Below are positions 33,204-45,309 of a stretch of DNA of 64,000 nucleotides, piece after piece. The notes under the pieces were generated by a model that worked only from the letters and a program-made list of their open reading frames with translations, did no database searches and had not been told where the DNA came from. A program made the translations under genes and the position numbers. Location: the NCBI GenBank assembly GCA_026874595.1, contig CM049309.1, positions 5,974,576-6,038,575 of the forward strand, read 5' to 3'. This stretch comes from Sipunculus nudus (taxonomy: Eukaryota; Annelida; Sipuncula; Golfingiida; Sipunculidae). How positions within the stretch are numbered: position 1 is the first letter of the stretch; the number at the start of each line of letters is the position of its first letter.

Positions 33204-33800
33204 CTCCATTGCCTGAAGGCTAACAACCAATGACATGTTGTGGGACATATTCAAGACCCTCAAACAGGTATGTTCTGTACAGTTTATTTATTGATTTATC
33301 GGTAGAATCTTCCAAAAACCAGGAAAGAAATAAGGATTCTGATTGCACTGGCATTCTTGCCAGTGAATATGGTGCGTCTGAATTTTGGAGACATTCAAAC
33401 CTCAAACCCATGTGCAGGAATACACAGCCCTCTAGGAACCATGCCCCTACTATGCCGATATTTGGCTGAACGGGTCGTATCCGCTACCATTGGGGAACAT
33501 CAACAAAGAGAATATATAAGGACAAATAACTTGGTGGAAGGATGGCACTCTGCCCTTAACAAGACACTCCATAAGATCCATCCAAACATTTATGACTTTA
33601 TCAGACATCTCCGTACAGAGCAAGCATCCACTGACAGGAAGGTGACAAACATCATAAACAGTGAAGGCACCCCACCTCCTAAGAGGAAGTATCGAAAACT
33701 TGACAGCCGAATCATCAAACTGACGGAGAGGCACATGAGCAGGAGGATCAGCACAAACACATTCCTAAGGAAGATTAGGCACGTCGTGCATCATTTCTGA
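33204..33800 (+). pseudogene. MULE transposase C-terminal fragment, copy 1
   Basis: MULE transposases move Mutator-like DNA elements. The fragment has a donor-like CAAACAG/GTATGT at about 33258. An open frame at 33357-33800 follows: MPVNMVRLNFGDIQTS, RYLAERVVSA, RTNNLVEGWHSALNKTL, HPNIYDFIRHLRTEQAS, then a basic PPPKRKYRKLD tail. The RTNNxVEGWHxxLN ... HPNIY sequence is characteristic of the MULE C-terminal region after the DDE core. A frameshift lies near 33345 relative to the expected LAFLPV start. The N-terminal catalytic half is absent here, and a MULE N-terminal half sits at 52 kb. Confidence 0.75.
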
Positions 33801-33865
33801 TCACAGACACTCATTAGTTGTTAAACTTTGGAGACTTCAACCAGGAACAGTGTTCATGTTATTTT

Positions 33866-34475
33866 TAGAAGTTTCTCCATTGCCTGAAGGCTAACAACCA
33901 ATGACATGTTGTGGGACATTTTCAAGACCCTCAAATATGTATGTCATGTAAAGTTTATTTATTGATTTAATAGGTAGAATCTTAAAAAAAAACAAAAAAA
34001 AACAAGACAGTAATAGGGATTCTGATGGCACTGGCATTCTTGCCAGTGAATGTGGTGCGTCTGAATTTCAAAGACATTCCAACCTCAACCCATGTGCAGG
34101 AATCTGCAGCCCTCCAAGAACTGTGCCGATACCACGCCGACATGTGGCTGAACGGGGTGTATCCGCTACCATTGGGGAACCTCAACAAAGAAAACATAAA
34201 AACAAATAATTTGGTGGAAGGATGGCACTCTGCCTTAAACAAGTCACTTCATAAGAACCACCCAAATATCTATGACCTCATCGATATCTCCATACCGAGC
34301 TAGCTTCTACAGAAAGGAAGGTGACAAACATCACAAACGAGGAAGGCACCCCACCTCCTAAGAGGAAGTAATGAAAATTTGACAGCCGAATGGCCAAACT
34401 GACGGAGAGTGGGAGAATCAGCACCAACTCATTTCTAAGGAAGATTAAGCACGTCATCCTTCATTTTTGATTACA
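33866..34475 (+). pseudogene. MULE transposase C-terminal fragment, copy 2 (tandem)
   Basis: This is a second copy of the preceding fragment, beginning with the same GTTCTCCATTGCC-like text at about 33870. The frame at 34025-34303 reads MALAFLPVNVVRLNFKDIPT, AALQELCRYHADMWLNGVYP and NLVEGWHSALNKSLHKNHPN. It loses frame at the equivalent of IYDxI and contains further stops. This copy keeps the Trp/Leu segment before RTNN better than copy 1. The unit duplication is ~665 bp head to tail. Confidence 0.75.
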
Positions 34476-35429
34476 GACTCTTCTTACTTCTTATTAGTTG
34501 TTATACTCATATGTCTTTGGAGACTACAACATGGAACAGAGTTCATATTTTTTGTGTACATATTGTATATTACAGATACTGTTTTGTATGTATATAATAA
34601 ATCTAGAGCTAGTAACATTATATGATATTATGTATGTGCTTTTGGATGATGCTTTTATTCATTAATCTTTGGGTGAGACAATGCATGGACAGCATTGCAT
34701 GATATTGTTGTTTTTGTGTACAGTGTTCAAATAGATATTCATTATGTTATGCGTTTATAAGACTGTAATATTTTATATTTTATATAATAATTATTAAATA
34801 AGAGAACAGGATTTTATTTAATGTTATATATTAAATATATTCTATATTTTAAAATATTATATTATAATCTCTCCAGATAAAGCAAAAGTTCAGGGTAACT
34901 TAGGTCAATAGTTCCCGGTGGCTATAGTACTTCGAACCACCTGGCTCGGTCATCACCACCCTTCGCTGATATGGAGGAGACCGCAGAAGAAAAGAAACTC
35001 TTAGAAGACATGTCTAATTCTTACCTGGTTGTGTGCCACATGCTGAAAAGGTGTTTGTTGTGCCCTATACCTTCAATAAGCATCATTTTCAGCACTTAAG
35101 TGCTGAATGGGAGGAGTTTCACATATTACCTAAGTAAGTACTTATTTATGTATTGACTTGTGCTTTATCAATATACTTTGACTAAGCGGGTAGATTTAGT
35201 GTGCTCTATCTCCACCAGATGTCAGCATGTGTATACATAAATTTGTGTAATATATAAGAATAAATATATTAAATAAGGGGTTTAGATTTTTTTTTAACAG
35301 GAATACCTGTTATATTATAATATAAAGTTTATTGCAGTGTCAGTTTAGTAAACATACCTGCCACAAGATGGCAGCATCAGACAGTGTATCTGTACATAAA
35401 ATACAATAAGATTTTAATACTTTCAAGGG
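34476..35429. other. Non-coding AT-rich stretch with one small frame
   Basis: A frame from an ATG at about 34972 (MEETAEEKKLLEDMSNSYLV then CHMLKR) has a charged start but no recognisable domain. It might be an N-terminal exon of the following P-like element. The rest is AT-rich with TATATTA repeats. Confidence 0.4.
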
Positions 35430-37480
35430 TATAATAAATGCAGTGGCTAAAATATTTGGTTATATGGAATGTTCCACTGATAAAACTTGTGTACGAGTTA
35501 AGTTAATTCTGGGAACTGGGGAAGTATTCACGAAACTGACTGCTGACACAAATTTCACTAGGACTCAGCACAGGGGCTCTGATCTTGTTAGCCGAAACTA
35601 TCTGAAAAGTCATGGTATACCTGATGTTCTACACCAGTCCTAGCCATTTTGAATCTATATTCCAAATATTACCAACCAGCCAAAAATGTTTGGGTAATGT
35701 AGGGCCTGAAAGTGTTATCAGTGCAGCAAAAAAGGATTGTCATTTTTAGTGGGCAAGGATTTTAAAACTGTCATAGCTCACACTGACCGAGATGCAATAC
35801 ACAGTATTGATTGTGATGGGCTCGCAAGTACTGAACAGAAATCAACATGTCCTAATTGTTAAAGTCTGAGGCCGAGGTTGAGAGCAAAGTCATCAAACAT
35901 TTGCAGAACAGTTCAGTCACCAAATCTGCATACCAGCACATCTGCATCATCTAGGGTGCAGTTTTCAAAATAGTCTCCTGATGAAAAATCTGTTAGATTG
36001 TCCAACATACGAAGAACATGTATTGCTCTTCAAAAGATAGTAAACAGGTAAGAGATCAAAGTTAAACAGCATACGGAAGCAGTTTCTATTGAACTGAATC
36101 CAATCCAGCATGAAACTTTGTCCCATGTAATGGAGTCTAATGGAGCAGAAATAGAAAAATGGCCAGAGAGACCCCCCCCCCCCCCAAAGAATTTTGTGGA
36201 ACCAGCAGTGCAAGTATTTAAAATGTAAATCAGGCAAAGGTATGAGATGGCATCCTGTGATCATACAATGGTGAATATCTCTGTTTGTTGGAGAGCCCTT
36301 GTGCTTATAATCAACTTGCAAACTCAGGCTTTTTATCACTGCCACATGTTACAACCCTTAGATCTTATATGGGGTTTGCTGAGCCAATTTCTGGTGTCAA
36401 TAGAGAAGTGCAAGGAATTTGGTCTTCCTGACACCCCTGACTATAAGCAGAATGTTGTGCTTTCATTGGATAAAATGAAAATCAAGTCAGGTCTAGCTTT
36501 TTCAAATTCGGGGAAGGTGATCATGTGATTGGGCTGCTCCTAATAGGAAGTATTTCCATGTTCATTCTCAGACAGACTGTCAAGTTACCTACAAGGCTGT
36601 TAATAGGTATGATCAGTCTAGGGTCATTTACTTTTTTTGCGATGTCCAACACCTCCTGAAACAACACAAAACAAAATTTGGTGAATTCTCATGGACACCT
36701 AAATTCTTGGAATATAGCTGAAAAAAAAACCTTGAATCGGTCACATATTGTTTTTTCTGTTGAAACAGACAAAGCCTGACCAATTAGTAAATTGGTTAAC
36801 ATCAAGGAGGAGCCAATGCAAACACCTTGCACACCTGAGAATGAGAGTAAAACTGGCAACCCAAGTCCTAAGCTCATCTATGAGTAATGCAACCCAAGTC
36901 CTAAGCTCATCTATGAGTAATGCAACCCAAGTCCTAAGCTCATCTATGAGTAATGCAACCCAAGTCCTAAGCTCATCTATGAGTAATGCAATCATTTGAA
37001 GAAACAGACTGCCAATTTTTGTAAAATTTTTTATCAGTGGTTTGACCATCTAAATGGCAGATACCTCCTTGAGCATATATATATATATACAGAAACCAGA
37101 GCTAGCCCCTTACACCTCTGTGAAAGGTTGGAGATTCACATGGTTACAAAATGATTTCCTAAGTTACCTTGATGATTGGGAGAAGGATATAGGCAGCCAG
37201 AAAAATCTAACCCGTAGTAACCAAAACAAACTTCTGTTATCAAGTCAAACAATGGAAGGCCTGCGGATTTCCACCTTGTCTTTCATTAACCTAGTAATAG
37301 GTTTTTCCTATGTGAAAACAGCAGACTGTTCATTATGGCAGAGAAACTGAACCAAGACAGATTTGAAATTTTTTTTTCAAAGAAGCACAGCAGCACTGGA
37401 TCCTCTGACAACCCAAATGTGTACCAGGTAGGCCCTCGGCTCTTAGCCCTGCTGCTTGCTGGTGAACACAGTGACACCTA
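35430..37480 (+). pseudogene. P-element/THAP9-like transposase relic
   Basis: P-type transposases are GTP-dependent cut-and-paste enzymes. The family landmarks appear in order but in several frames: a Cys pair and basic LRPRLRAKSS segment at about 35850; GMRWHPVIIQW at 36236-36270; VVLSLDKMKIKSGLAFSNSG (catalytic-Asp region) at about 36450; DQSRVIYFFCDVQHLLK (the DVPHLLK motif) at about 36610; LRMRVKLATQVLSSSMSN at about 36835; PYTSVKGWRFTWLQNDFL at about 37110; LLLSSQTMEGLRISTLSF at about 37235; and EKLNQDRFEIFFSKKHSSTG then DNPNVYQ at about 37341. Frameshifts and stops (for example after QW at 36270 and after LEYS at 36719) show it is dead. A 4x33-bp repeat has amplified the QVLSSSMSN codons in frame. 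Confidence 0.8.
36856..36987 (+). repeat. Four perfect 33-bp in-frame minisatellite units
   Basis: GCAACCCAAGTCCTAAGCTC followed by ATCTATGAGTAAT is repeated four times without visible mismatch. The unit is a multiple of three, so each copy adds ATQVLSSSMSN (11 residues) to the transposase frame. Identical copies imply very recent expansion compared with the age of the pseudogene. Confidence 0.95.
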
Positions 37481-38179
37481 GAACTACCAACTGTGAAAAT
37501 GTTAATTTAGTGGAATGAGAACAAGGGCCATTTCCTCTCAAGCGTAGAAAATTAAATAATAGCAAATACAGGTTCAACAACAAGTACAGGTTCACAAACT
37601 GTTTAATGTAAGATCCTAAGCAACATCAGACGTGCCTTGCAATCCCAGTGCGGACTGCTCTCTAATTATACCTCCATGGTTTAAATGTATTTTCACAGTG
37701 GAAGACATGATGTTCACGGGACCCAAGGAAACAAAAGACCCAATGGCATCCCTTGAATCATCAGCTTCGTTTGCCATTGATGACATAGTGGAAATGTCCA
37801 TTGACAACAATTATATCACTATTTGAATGACAACTTGTAGTTTCCACATACATTGTTACTTGACTTGTGACAAGAATTTTGGGTGAAAATCCCTAATATA
37901 TTAATCTTGCATAGTTTTAAATCATACAGTGTGATTGAAAGTTGTGCCTTGGACTCACAATACCATGATACAGCCAGCTGACAGTGAGAGAGCTGCCACA
38001 AGTTCTGTCCATAAAGTTGATCACAAGTTAAATTTTTATGTTCCACATGGTAAATAAGTGTCAACAGTGGCTGTGTGCCACATCACACACTTGTGTACTA
38101 CATCATTGGTTGAGCTGCAGTGTTCTTTGACCTCCAACCCAGTTCAGCCTCAGATGCATAATTTTGTTAAGTCATGTAA
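37481..38179. other. Non-coding; possible 3' remains of the P-like element
   Basis: A frame at about 37610-37680 reads SNIRRALQSQCGLLSNYTSM, which could be the last part of a transposase, but I cannot assign it. Nothing else is recognisable. Confidence 0.35.
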
Positions 38180-39792
38180 GAGTTTGAGCATGTCGCTATC
38201 AGCCAACAACAACAATGCAGCAGACGATTCAGAGTCTGAAACTTGGGAAGAATATCTCAAAAGGATTTGAGAAGTGTCTCATAAGGATGGACTGAATGAT
38301 TCTGAATCAGATATTGATGTCAGATCTGTCTTTTGGACTTTACTTGGGATTTGAGTGACAGTGATACCCCTGTGACAGGTGTGCATGGGACCAACCTGAA
38401 GCCACTGCAGGTACAGTTGACAACTTCAGAAGGCTGGAGCCATACGTTACATAATGTCCATTTGCATCCATTTATGTCTTCATCTGGCCCAGTCCATGAG
38501 TAAGACTTTGATCAAAGCCCCTCAAATTACTTTCACTTGCTTTTGGAAAGAGAGTTTTTTTATTGACATAGCGTATGAGACCAACAGGGACACCAAAGCT
38601 AGACAGGCAAGGGAGGTGCTTGATGCACGCTGGTACCAATCTCTGCTGAAGAGGTAAAGGTGTATTTAGTCATCCTGATTCTGATGGGAATTCACCAGCT
38701 TCCAGCCTACTGGTGTTATATGAACGAGGATGAATATATCTTTGAGTTGATGGCCTTTCAATTGTCATGTCCAAAACAAGATATGAAAAACTTTCACAAT
38801 ATTTCCATGTTAGTAATGACAGTAACCGTTGTTTGACATAGCAAATAGAAATTTCAAGAAGTTGTCTGAGCAAGGGAGAGAGTTGTCAGTTGATGAAGCC
38901 ATGGTGGCATATCAAGGGACACCCAAGTTTTCAACAATATATGCCAGGCAAACAACCTGAATGGGGTATCAAATTTGGAGTTGGCAGATGGTGCCAATGG
39001 ATATATACTTAGTCTGCAAATATATACATGTAAAGAGACAGTTACAGAACAGGTGTAACTTTGGGGCACAACGTTGTGGATACATTAACCCAGCCGTTTC
39101 AATAAAAGTTTCATAAAAAAACACCTGGATCAACAGGGGGCGTATGCCTGTTCAACCATGTGGCTGAACCGGAGGGGACTGCAACATGAAATTAAGAATG
39201 TCGACCCCAATTGTTAGAGGGGAGAACATTGTGATGCAGAAGGGGAATGCTGGCTATCATGTGGTACACCAAAAGGAAAGTGCCTGTTCTGTCCACCTGT
39301 CAAGATGGTGATGTCCTGATTGAGTGGCACAGTTTTCCTCCAAAGATCAGCCATGTACATTATCAAAACCACATGCCATTGTTAACTATAACAAGTATAT
39401 GGAAGGGGTAGATCTCTCTGGATAAATGAGATGCTATTATCCAGTTGGAAGGGAATTCAAGAAGGGGTGGAAGTACTGGTACTTGCTGTGGTTCTTGGTA
39501 GATTTGTGTATCGTAAATTCTTTTATTTTATATAAGCAGACTCTACCAGGGACATTAAATGATGATGTGGAATGCCCAGCCAAGATGAGTCACCTGGCCT
39601 TAAGGCTGAAGGTTGCAAAGGATTTGATTGCTGGGTTCAGCAGCAAACAAGGAGCTGGCCATAAGGGCAAGGCAACCGAGGCACAAGTGTGTGTTGCTGA
39701 AGTGAATAATGGCACACACAAACTTGTCAAGGGCACCCCACAAGAAGGCGCATGTCCAATGTTATTTTCAAGAAATGGAAAATGCCTGCTGT
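38180..39792 (+). pseudogene. piggyBac-like (PGBD) transposase relic
   Basis: piggyBac enzymes are DDE cut-and-paste transposases using TTAA targets. In order: an acidic N-terminus (about 38200-38270, DDSESETWEEYLKRI); FFIDIAYETNRDTKARQA at about 38560 (family ETNRYA motif); ELSVDEAMVAYQGTPKF at about 38880, which holds a catalytic Asp of the SxDEaMvxfKGR motif; then NYNKYMEGVDLSG at about 39385, followed after an in-frame TGA by MRCYYPVGREFKKGWKYWY and FLVDLCIVNSFILYKQT. The final ORF at 39426-39794 ends in a tail with one Cys near MLFSRNGKCLL but no complete C-terminal cysteine-rich domain. Many stops and frameshifts lie between these islands. TTAA flanks were not resolved. Confidence 0.8.
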
Positions 39793-39795
39793 GAC

Positions 39796-41110
39796 CGACA
39801 GCTTCATAACAATTTACCAGAAAAGATGATTCAAGACTGTCTGAAGTGTTTCAAATTCTGACAGAAGCGAGATGTGTAGAAACACTAAAAGCTTGCTGTA
39901 TGACAAGAAGACCATTCAAGGCTTTGTGTCTAAAAGTGTTTCAAATTCTGAGAGAATCTTTTGCTGAGAGATGTATTAATATTCACATTTTAAACTTGCT
40001 GTAGGAATATAAGCAGCCACCATAGGAACCAGAAGAGACAAGTATTTCTGCCCTTTGACATGCTTTGAAGTTTAATATATATGTTGGTTTCTGTCTGCGG
40101 ATCAGGGCCCATCTGCCTATGGGCTTGGCCAATATGAGGAGCTATTATTTGATACCATGCACTGTCTGGCCCATCTGCAGATGGGCTTGGCCCAGTAACT
40201 GCTTTTAGTTTTTGTAAGTAATATGTTATTATTTTATTATCTTGATGACTTGTATACTCAGACAAACATTTCTCAGAACCTAAATGTGTTTACTAAAATA
40301 TAAATCACTATCACAGCTTTACATAAATAATTTTATCATCAAATTTACAAAGATGTGCATTCAGTGTTACAATAATCTTTTTAATAATTTTTTCTCACAA
40401 TTCATAACTAGACTACATTGCTACATTGACCACTACCATATTTTGTGTTTATAATTATAACTGAATCACTTAGCGTTTGATTTTACTTGGCAGTGCCCCT
40501 TGAGAAGCTTTAATGCATTATAATAACTAACTAGTACATATTAATATTCGCACCCAGGCAATCTTTGACTCTGATCACATTTATGCCTGAAATGATTTTC
40601 ATTTAATTTGGGCACTGCAAGGTGGTTATTGAGTCATTTTAATAAATGACATAAATGGCAGATGTTTTCTATCTTTGTTTGATCGAATGCATGGGTGTGT
40701 AGCTGGATAAACCCCCATTATCACCCAGAGTTCCATAACAGCAACCATAAATAATAAATAATCATTTTCATTTCATAGGAAATTACAGATATATTCATAC
40801 ATGTATATTTTTTGAATTTATGTGTTTTACATGAAAATCATGCTATTATGTGCTCATAATTGCTTTTAAATGTTATGAACATCAGAATGCAGAATGTTAC
40901 ACACATGCATGTACATGTGTGGTGCACTGCTGCCATCTCATATTTTGAATGTCAACACCCAACTGACAATATATAACGCACTAAATAATATAAACAATAA
41001 ATAAACACATTATTTTATTATATTATATGAATAAGCACCTCATGTATCTCCAGTTTTAATGCTTTTTTTAATTTATGCAGTTGACTCTAAATAAAAATAA
41101 TGTGAACTTT
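39796..41110. other. Non-coding stretch
   Basis: No gene is seen. A pair of GCCCATCTGC(C/A)(T/G)ATGGGCTTGG phrases (about 40108 and 40170) and several AATAAATAA runs are the only structure noted. Confidence 0.5.
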
Positions 41111-41118
41111 TTCTAGGA

Positions 41119-43600
41119 ATGTTATTTTCAGAGGAAACAGACATCAGATCAGGAGAATGCCCCCCGTTTCCCCTTGGAATGACAGGATTAGAGACCTACA
41201 CCTTTTTGCAACCACCTTCCCAGAGTTGTGATTTTGCTGCACAGTATTAGCCAGTGACTGCACCATTTGGATGCCAGACTTCCCGACAAATGTTTTACAG
41301 GTTTTAAAAGATAATCTGAATCTTTCATCTACCTAATGTATTAAATTTATGGAATAAATATCAGAGAGTCAGAACTTCAAAATAACAAATATTTTTTATT
41401 ACATGTACTCCCATTTAGGTTACAGTGTTGAGGAACTGACCTGAAATATGCAAGGTTCAGGAAAGGAGAGAATATTTTTGGTGTTTGAATCCTCTTTGAC
41501 AAGCCTCCTAGCTGTGGGTCCTGAGTGTACGATGCTCTGCCGAGTTATTCTGAAGATGATGGTGGGAAGCATGGCAGTCATCAAACGATTATGCCCATTT
41601 GGCCATTACAGTGAATGGCAAAGCCAGCCAAGTTAGGGAACAATGTCCCTTGGCAACATTGCCATTGCTGCTGGAATATTTTTTTCAATGATTCGAGTCC
41701 AGCAAAAAGCCTTAATTCCATCGAGGTACATAAATCTTTCCTGTATCAAGTAAAGTACATAAATGAATCTTCAGAGCCACTATCTCATTCCTGCTGTCTT
41801 ATCAGTGTGGAAGCTACAACAAGTGAATATGCTTCAGGAGGTGAGATCGGAGGCCATTAAGCGAGAGTTGATGCATGATGCTGTTCACCTGAACATACAG
41901 CAAAATATAGAAGCTTTTCTTTCATGGACCTGACCTGAGACAAAGCTTTTCACTTTCTCTTTTATAAATGGTATATATCTATAAATATATTAATAATAAT
42001 AATTTAACATACCAGTAATTATTTGATAAAAATACGAAATGAAGTTACCAGTTGAAGGTATTAGGATCAGGGGTATGAGAGGGCAAGCAAACATGTCTTC
42101 GGCCAGTGCTGGTGTTCAGGCCCTGATAAGGAAAGAAGCTCCCCTGGCCACATACATTCATTGTAGTGGCCATTGTCTTAACCTTGTGATAAGTCACTGT
42201 AGTGGGATTCCAGCAATTCGAAACATGTTGGACAAGCTGTTTGTTAAGACCCATGCCTGGGTCCCTAGACACTATGTGAATGTTGATGTTAAATTTTTGC
42301 AGATATCCCCAAGGATCTGGCGAGAAGGTCACATAGACTGCCATGAACATCATGTATGGGCAGGCCTGTCCCAATGTGCTGCACCTGGTGGACCTGCTGC
42401 TGTCCCTGGCTGTCACATCAGCAGACTGTGAGTGTGGCTTCAGCCAAATGAAGAGCGTCAAGTGTGACAGGAGGAGCAGGCTAAGAAGTGACACACTCAA
42501 CATCCTCATGAGGATTATCATAGAACAAAAAAGAATAAAAGACTTTGACCCAAAACCAGCAGTAGAGCTGTGGCACACAGACTCTGTAGGAGGTAGACTC
42601 TATGCAGTAACAGCAGATGATGATGTGTCAGAGAGACTGAGTGATTTGGACATTTATAGGGAGGAAACTAAGACATTGTTAGAGAGCAAGTGCTGGCATT
42701 AAGGTTGGCTAAATACTAATAAGGTATTGTGTGTCTGTACAGTGTAAATAAATCATTTTCTAAAGCCAAACATGGTTTATTTTTTTATTTAAAGGGTACA
42801 ATTATCTCCCTAAAGTGAGGCCTGTGATTTCCTTGACGGGCCTATATGAATGATTAAAAGCAGGCCCCGCTGGCCTGTCATTTTTCAAACTGATTTCTAT
42901 TGCTGAGCTGAATCACTGCTGCAGATTGTTTTCTTAACAGCCAGAAGAGAAATGGCTTTCTGGAAATAGTGGGAAGGAATGTGTGAAAGACGCATACTAG
43001 CAAAAAGATCTCTCCTAGACCTACGCAAAACCTGCTGGGCTGAGCGTGACAGTGCCTACCAGCATTTCATTAAAGGACACACATTTATTGTCCAAACTTT
43101 AGAGATAATAGGCTATGGACCAGAGGACAATGAGAAGGAAACATTCAAAGATTATGTGGATAAGGACAGATCCTGTCAGGAATATCCAGTATTGATTTCA
43201 TTACTATATTTGTCACAGTATACCAGTACCTTTAACACAAGGCAGGAACCCCTGTGAAGTTCCACTCTGGACATCATTGATGCCCACCATCAAATAGAAA
43301 AAGTAAAAAACATATACCAATTTGAAAGGGAAAATGTGGACAAAAAGGATGTTGGATACAACAGCATTATTAAAATAGCAGTGAAAATGGCAGAAAAAGT
43401 TGGAGTTGATCCATGCATGCCACTCATGACAAAAAGGCATCAAAATAACAGACAAAGGCTCATTTTTGGCAATATAAAACAAATTTAGCAATTCCATTTC
43501 GTGACTATATATTATCACTTTCAGGAGAGACTTTGTAAACAATCAATCACAACAACTGCACTGCTTGGAACTGTGCCTGCTGTCATCTGTGGAGATCAAG
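41119..43600 (+). pseudogene. hAT (ZMYM1-like) transposase relic, copy 1, interrupted
   Basis: The hAT core is recognisable: an IRGMRGQANMSSASAGVQAL segment with APLATYIHCSGHCLNLVISH at about 42060-42195, ending at NMLDK. It resumes at about 42910 with SLLDLRKTCWAERDSAYQHF, HTFIVQTLEIIGYGPEDN and a degraded middle to about 43600. A leader at 41119-41900 is shared with copy 2 (45318 on) and includes WQSQPS-type frames I cannot assign. Between 42240 and 42905 lies a piece that copy 2 lacks. No C-terminal dimerisation motif of this subtype is found in place. Stops and frameshifts are numerous. Confidence 0.7.
42240..42905 (+). mobile_element. hAT C-terminal fragment inserted into copy 1
   Basis: Copy 2 reads straight from NMLDK to the following exon text (GTTGGACAAAATGAATCACTGC), whereas copy 1 has ~665 extra bases here. 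The insert contains an open frame (42343-42702): MYGQACPNVLHLVDLLLSL, VTSADCECGFSQMKSVKCDR, LRSDTLNILMRI, then KPAVELWHTDS. This is a hAT C-terminal dimerisation region of the ZNF862-like kind (ADCExGFSxMK). The frame is uninterrupted and followed by AATAAA at about 42748. No target-site duplication is clear, so it may be a rearrangement rather than a transposition. Confidence 0.65.
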
Positions 43601-43679
43601 AAGGAACTTGAATGATTCCACTGGAACATACAGCTGTTAGAGTGGCTCAGTCAGGTTGTGGACAAAGAACTGATGGCCA

Positions 43680-44822
43680 GCCAGGTACCTACAAACACAA
43701 GGGTGTCTAGGTCTCCTTCACACCTGGTCCGGGGGAGCCAGAACCACGGGAGCAGTTTCTGAGGATCCGCCAAAACCTTTTGACACAACTTCTGGAGAAC
43801 ATAGATCAGAGATTTTGACGGGTGAACATTCTTCATGCTATGCAGGTAATGTCAACATTTTATATTTAATCAGATAAAGACTGCTCCACGTTTTATGGAC
43901 CCTTAACCATGCTGTTTTACCTGCCCCTTTCAGCTTCTATAGTCCACATATTTCAAGGGAATTATTGCATCACTTTATTTACATTTAACCTTTCAATGGC
44001 GGTTTCAATAGACAATTGCACCTTTAACATCTGATGTGTATTTTATGTTGCTGAGTGAATGTAACAGTTGTAATAATTCCAGCTATTTGAGCCCATTGCT
44101 TATCCCAATGAGGAACATTAGCTGGTGTACTGGGGCAATGATTTCCTTGAAGTTTTGCTTGGCTACTATGGGGTCAGATGACAGAACAAGGCTTGGAAGC
44201 AGTTTGATTCTTTGGTGAACCCCATCATATGCAGAGGGGAGTTTCTTCCATTCAAGAGGCACGAGTATCGCAACAAGAGGTGAGACGAGGAGTGACAAAG
44301 AAAGAAATTAGCAGTTCCACTTTTTTCGTATGTCTGAGCTGTTACCTGTGTTATTTGGCAATGGCCTAGGAAACATGTTCACTGGTTAGTTGACTTAGTT
44401 CAGAGATGGCATACTGATAAAATAACCAACAATTTGCTATACAAAATGATTGACAATGCAGATACAGCGAACAATACAAGTTTTTATTCTGTGTGAACAT
44501 CTAAAATATATATGCAAATCACTGGACTTCTACTCAGAAATCAAATAGCTTTTGTGGTAGCTTTTACCCCATGCATTCCTCTTTTTCATATTTTCTAGAA
44601 CCCCAAAGTTGATGTCCATGTGTTTCTGTGTACTGGTGGGCAACACTGAGGCTGAACAAGTCTTCTCCACCAAGAACAGAATAAAAGACAGACCTGAGGA
44701 CTCACCTGACCCTTGGAACACCTGGACATGCTGATTTGTCTGAGCCATGCTGCCATTCCAGCTAAACAGTTTGATTTTGGGCATGCTGTAGAGTTGTTTG
44801 ACCAGCAGCCAAGGAGAATATA
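43680..44822 (+). pseudogene. Exon series of a second hAT (ZNF862-like) gene
   Basis: Three exon-like pieces have splice signals. At about 43735-43843, EPREQFLRIRQNLLTQLLEN leads to a donor (CAG/GTAATG). At about 44083-44282, after TAATTCCAG, FQLFEPIAYPNEEH is followed by NDFLEVLLGYYG with two stops. At about 44600-44822, after TATTTTCTAG, NTEAEQVFSTKNRIKDRPED and, after a frameshift, LEHLDMLICLSHAAIP, KQFDFGHAVELFDQQPRRI then TAG. The AExxFSxxxRIK ... LxxLM(I) order is the hAT dimerisation region. The piece order matches the tail of ZNF862-like hAT proteins. It directly follows copy 1 and may have supplied its C-terminus, or it is a separate element. Confidence 0.65.
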
Positions 44823-45309
44823 GGGATATAAACTGTCAGGGCATTTATTCAGGACTTCTCAGGATATTCTCCTTTAACAGGATTTTTAAAGAATGTGTAA
44901 ACTTATATAATTGCAGTGTGATAACAGTATTAGGCCTCAGGGTCCTTTTATATTTGTTTTGCATTACACAATTTGTTCTGCTTGGATTAAAATCATATCA
45001 AATTTCTGTTTTTTTTCTGTCATCTTAGACTGTCTAAATTTGCATAATTTCCAGGTAAAATAATGAAAAATTTCCACACTGTGGGAGGGGGATACCCCAC
45101 ACCCCACTCTCCAACCCAACCTCGCTCCGCTGTAATGATGACACTCCCTGTTTTTTTTTTCTGGCTAACACCCTGTTTGAAAAGGTTGTAAAGCTGTATG
45201 CAAAAGATACATGGCAAATGCAACTGGACTCACTATATGCACAGATAGACAATCTAGGCACTTGGTACCTATAGGAACTGAACTTGTATATAGGTCCAAG
45301 CAGAGCTAG
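44823..45309. other. Non-coding spacer
   Basis: No gene is seen. A pyrimidine/purine-asymmetric block (about 45070-45165, GGGAGGGGGATACCCCAC) resembles other repeat ends but has no partner in the window that I can place. Confidence 0.4.

Noticed and set aside
36741-37049. Minus-strand repeat protein (LLIDELRTWVA repeated)
   Set aside because: It is the antisense reading of the 33-bp minisatellite.
37054-37350. Independent small gene with a hydrophobic start (SLSIYIYIQ)
   Set aside because: The start is a short TA tract and the rest is the P-element-like transposase in frame.
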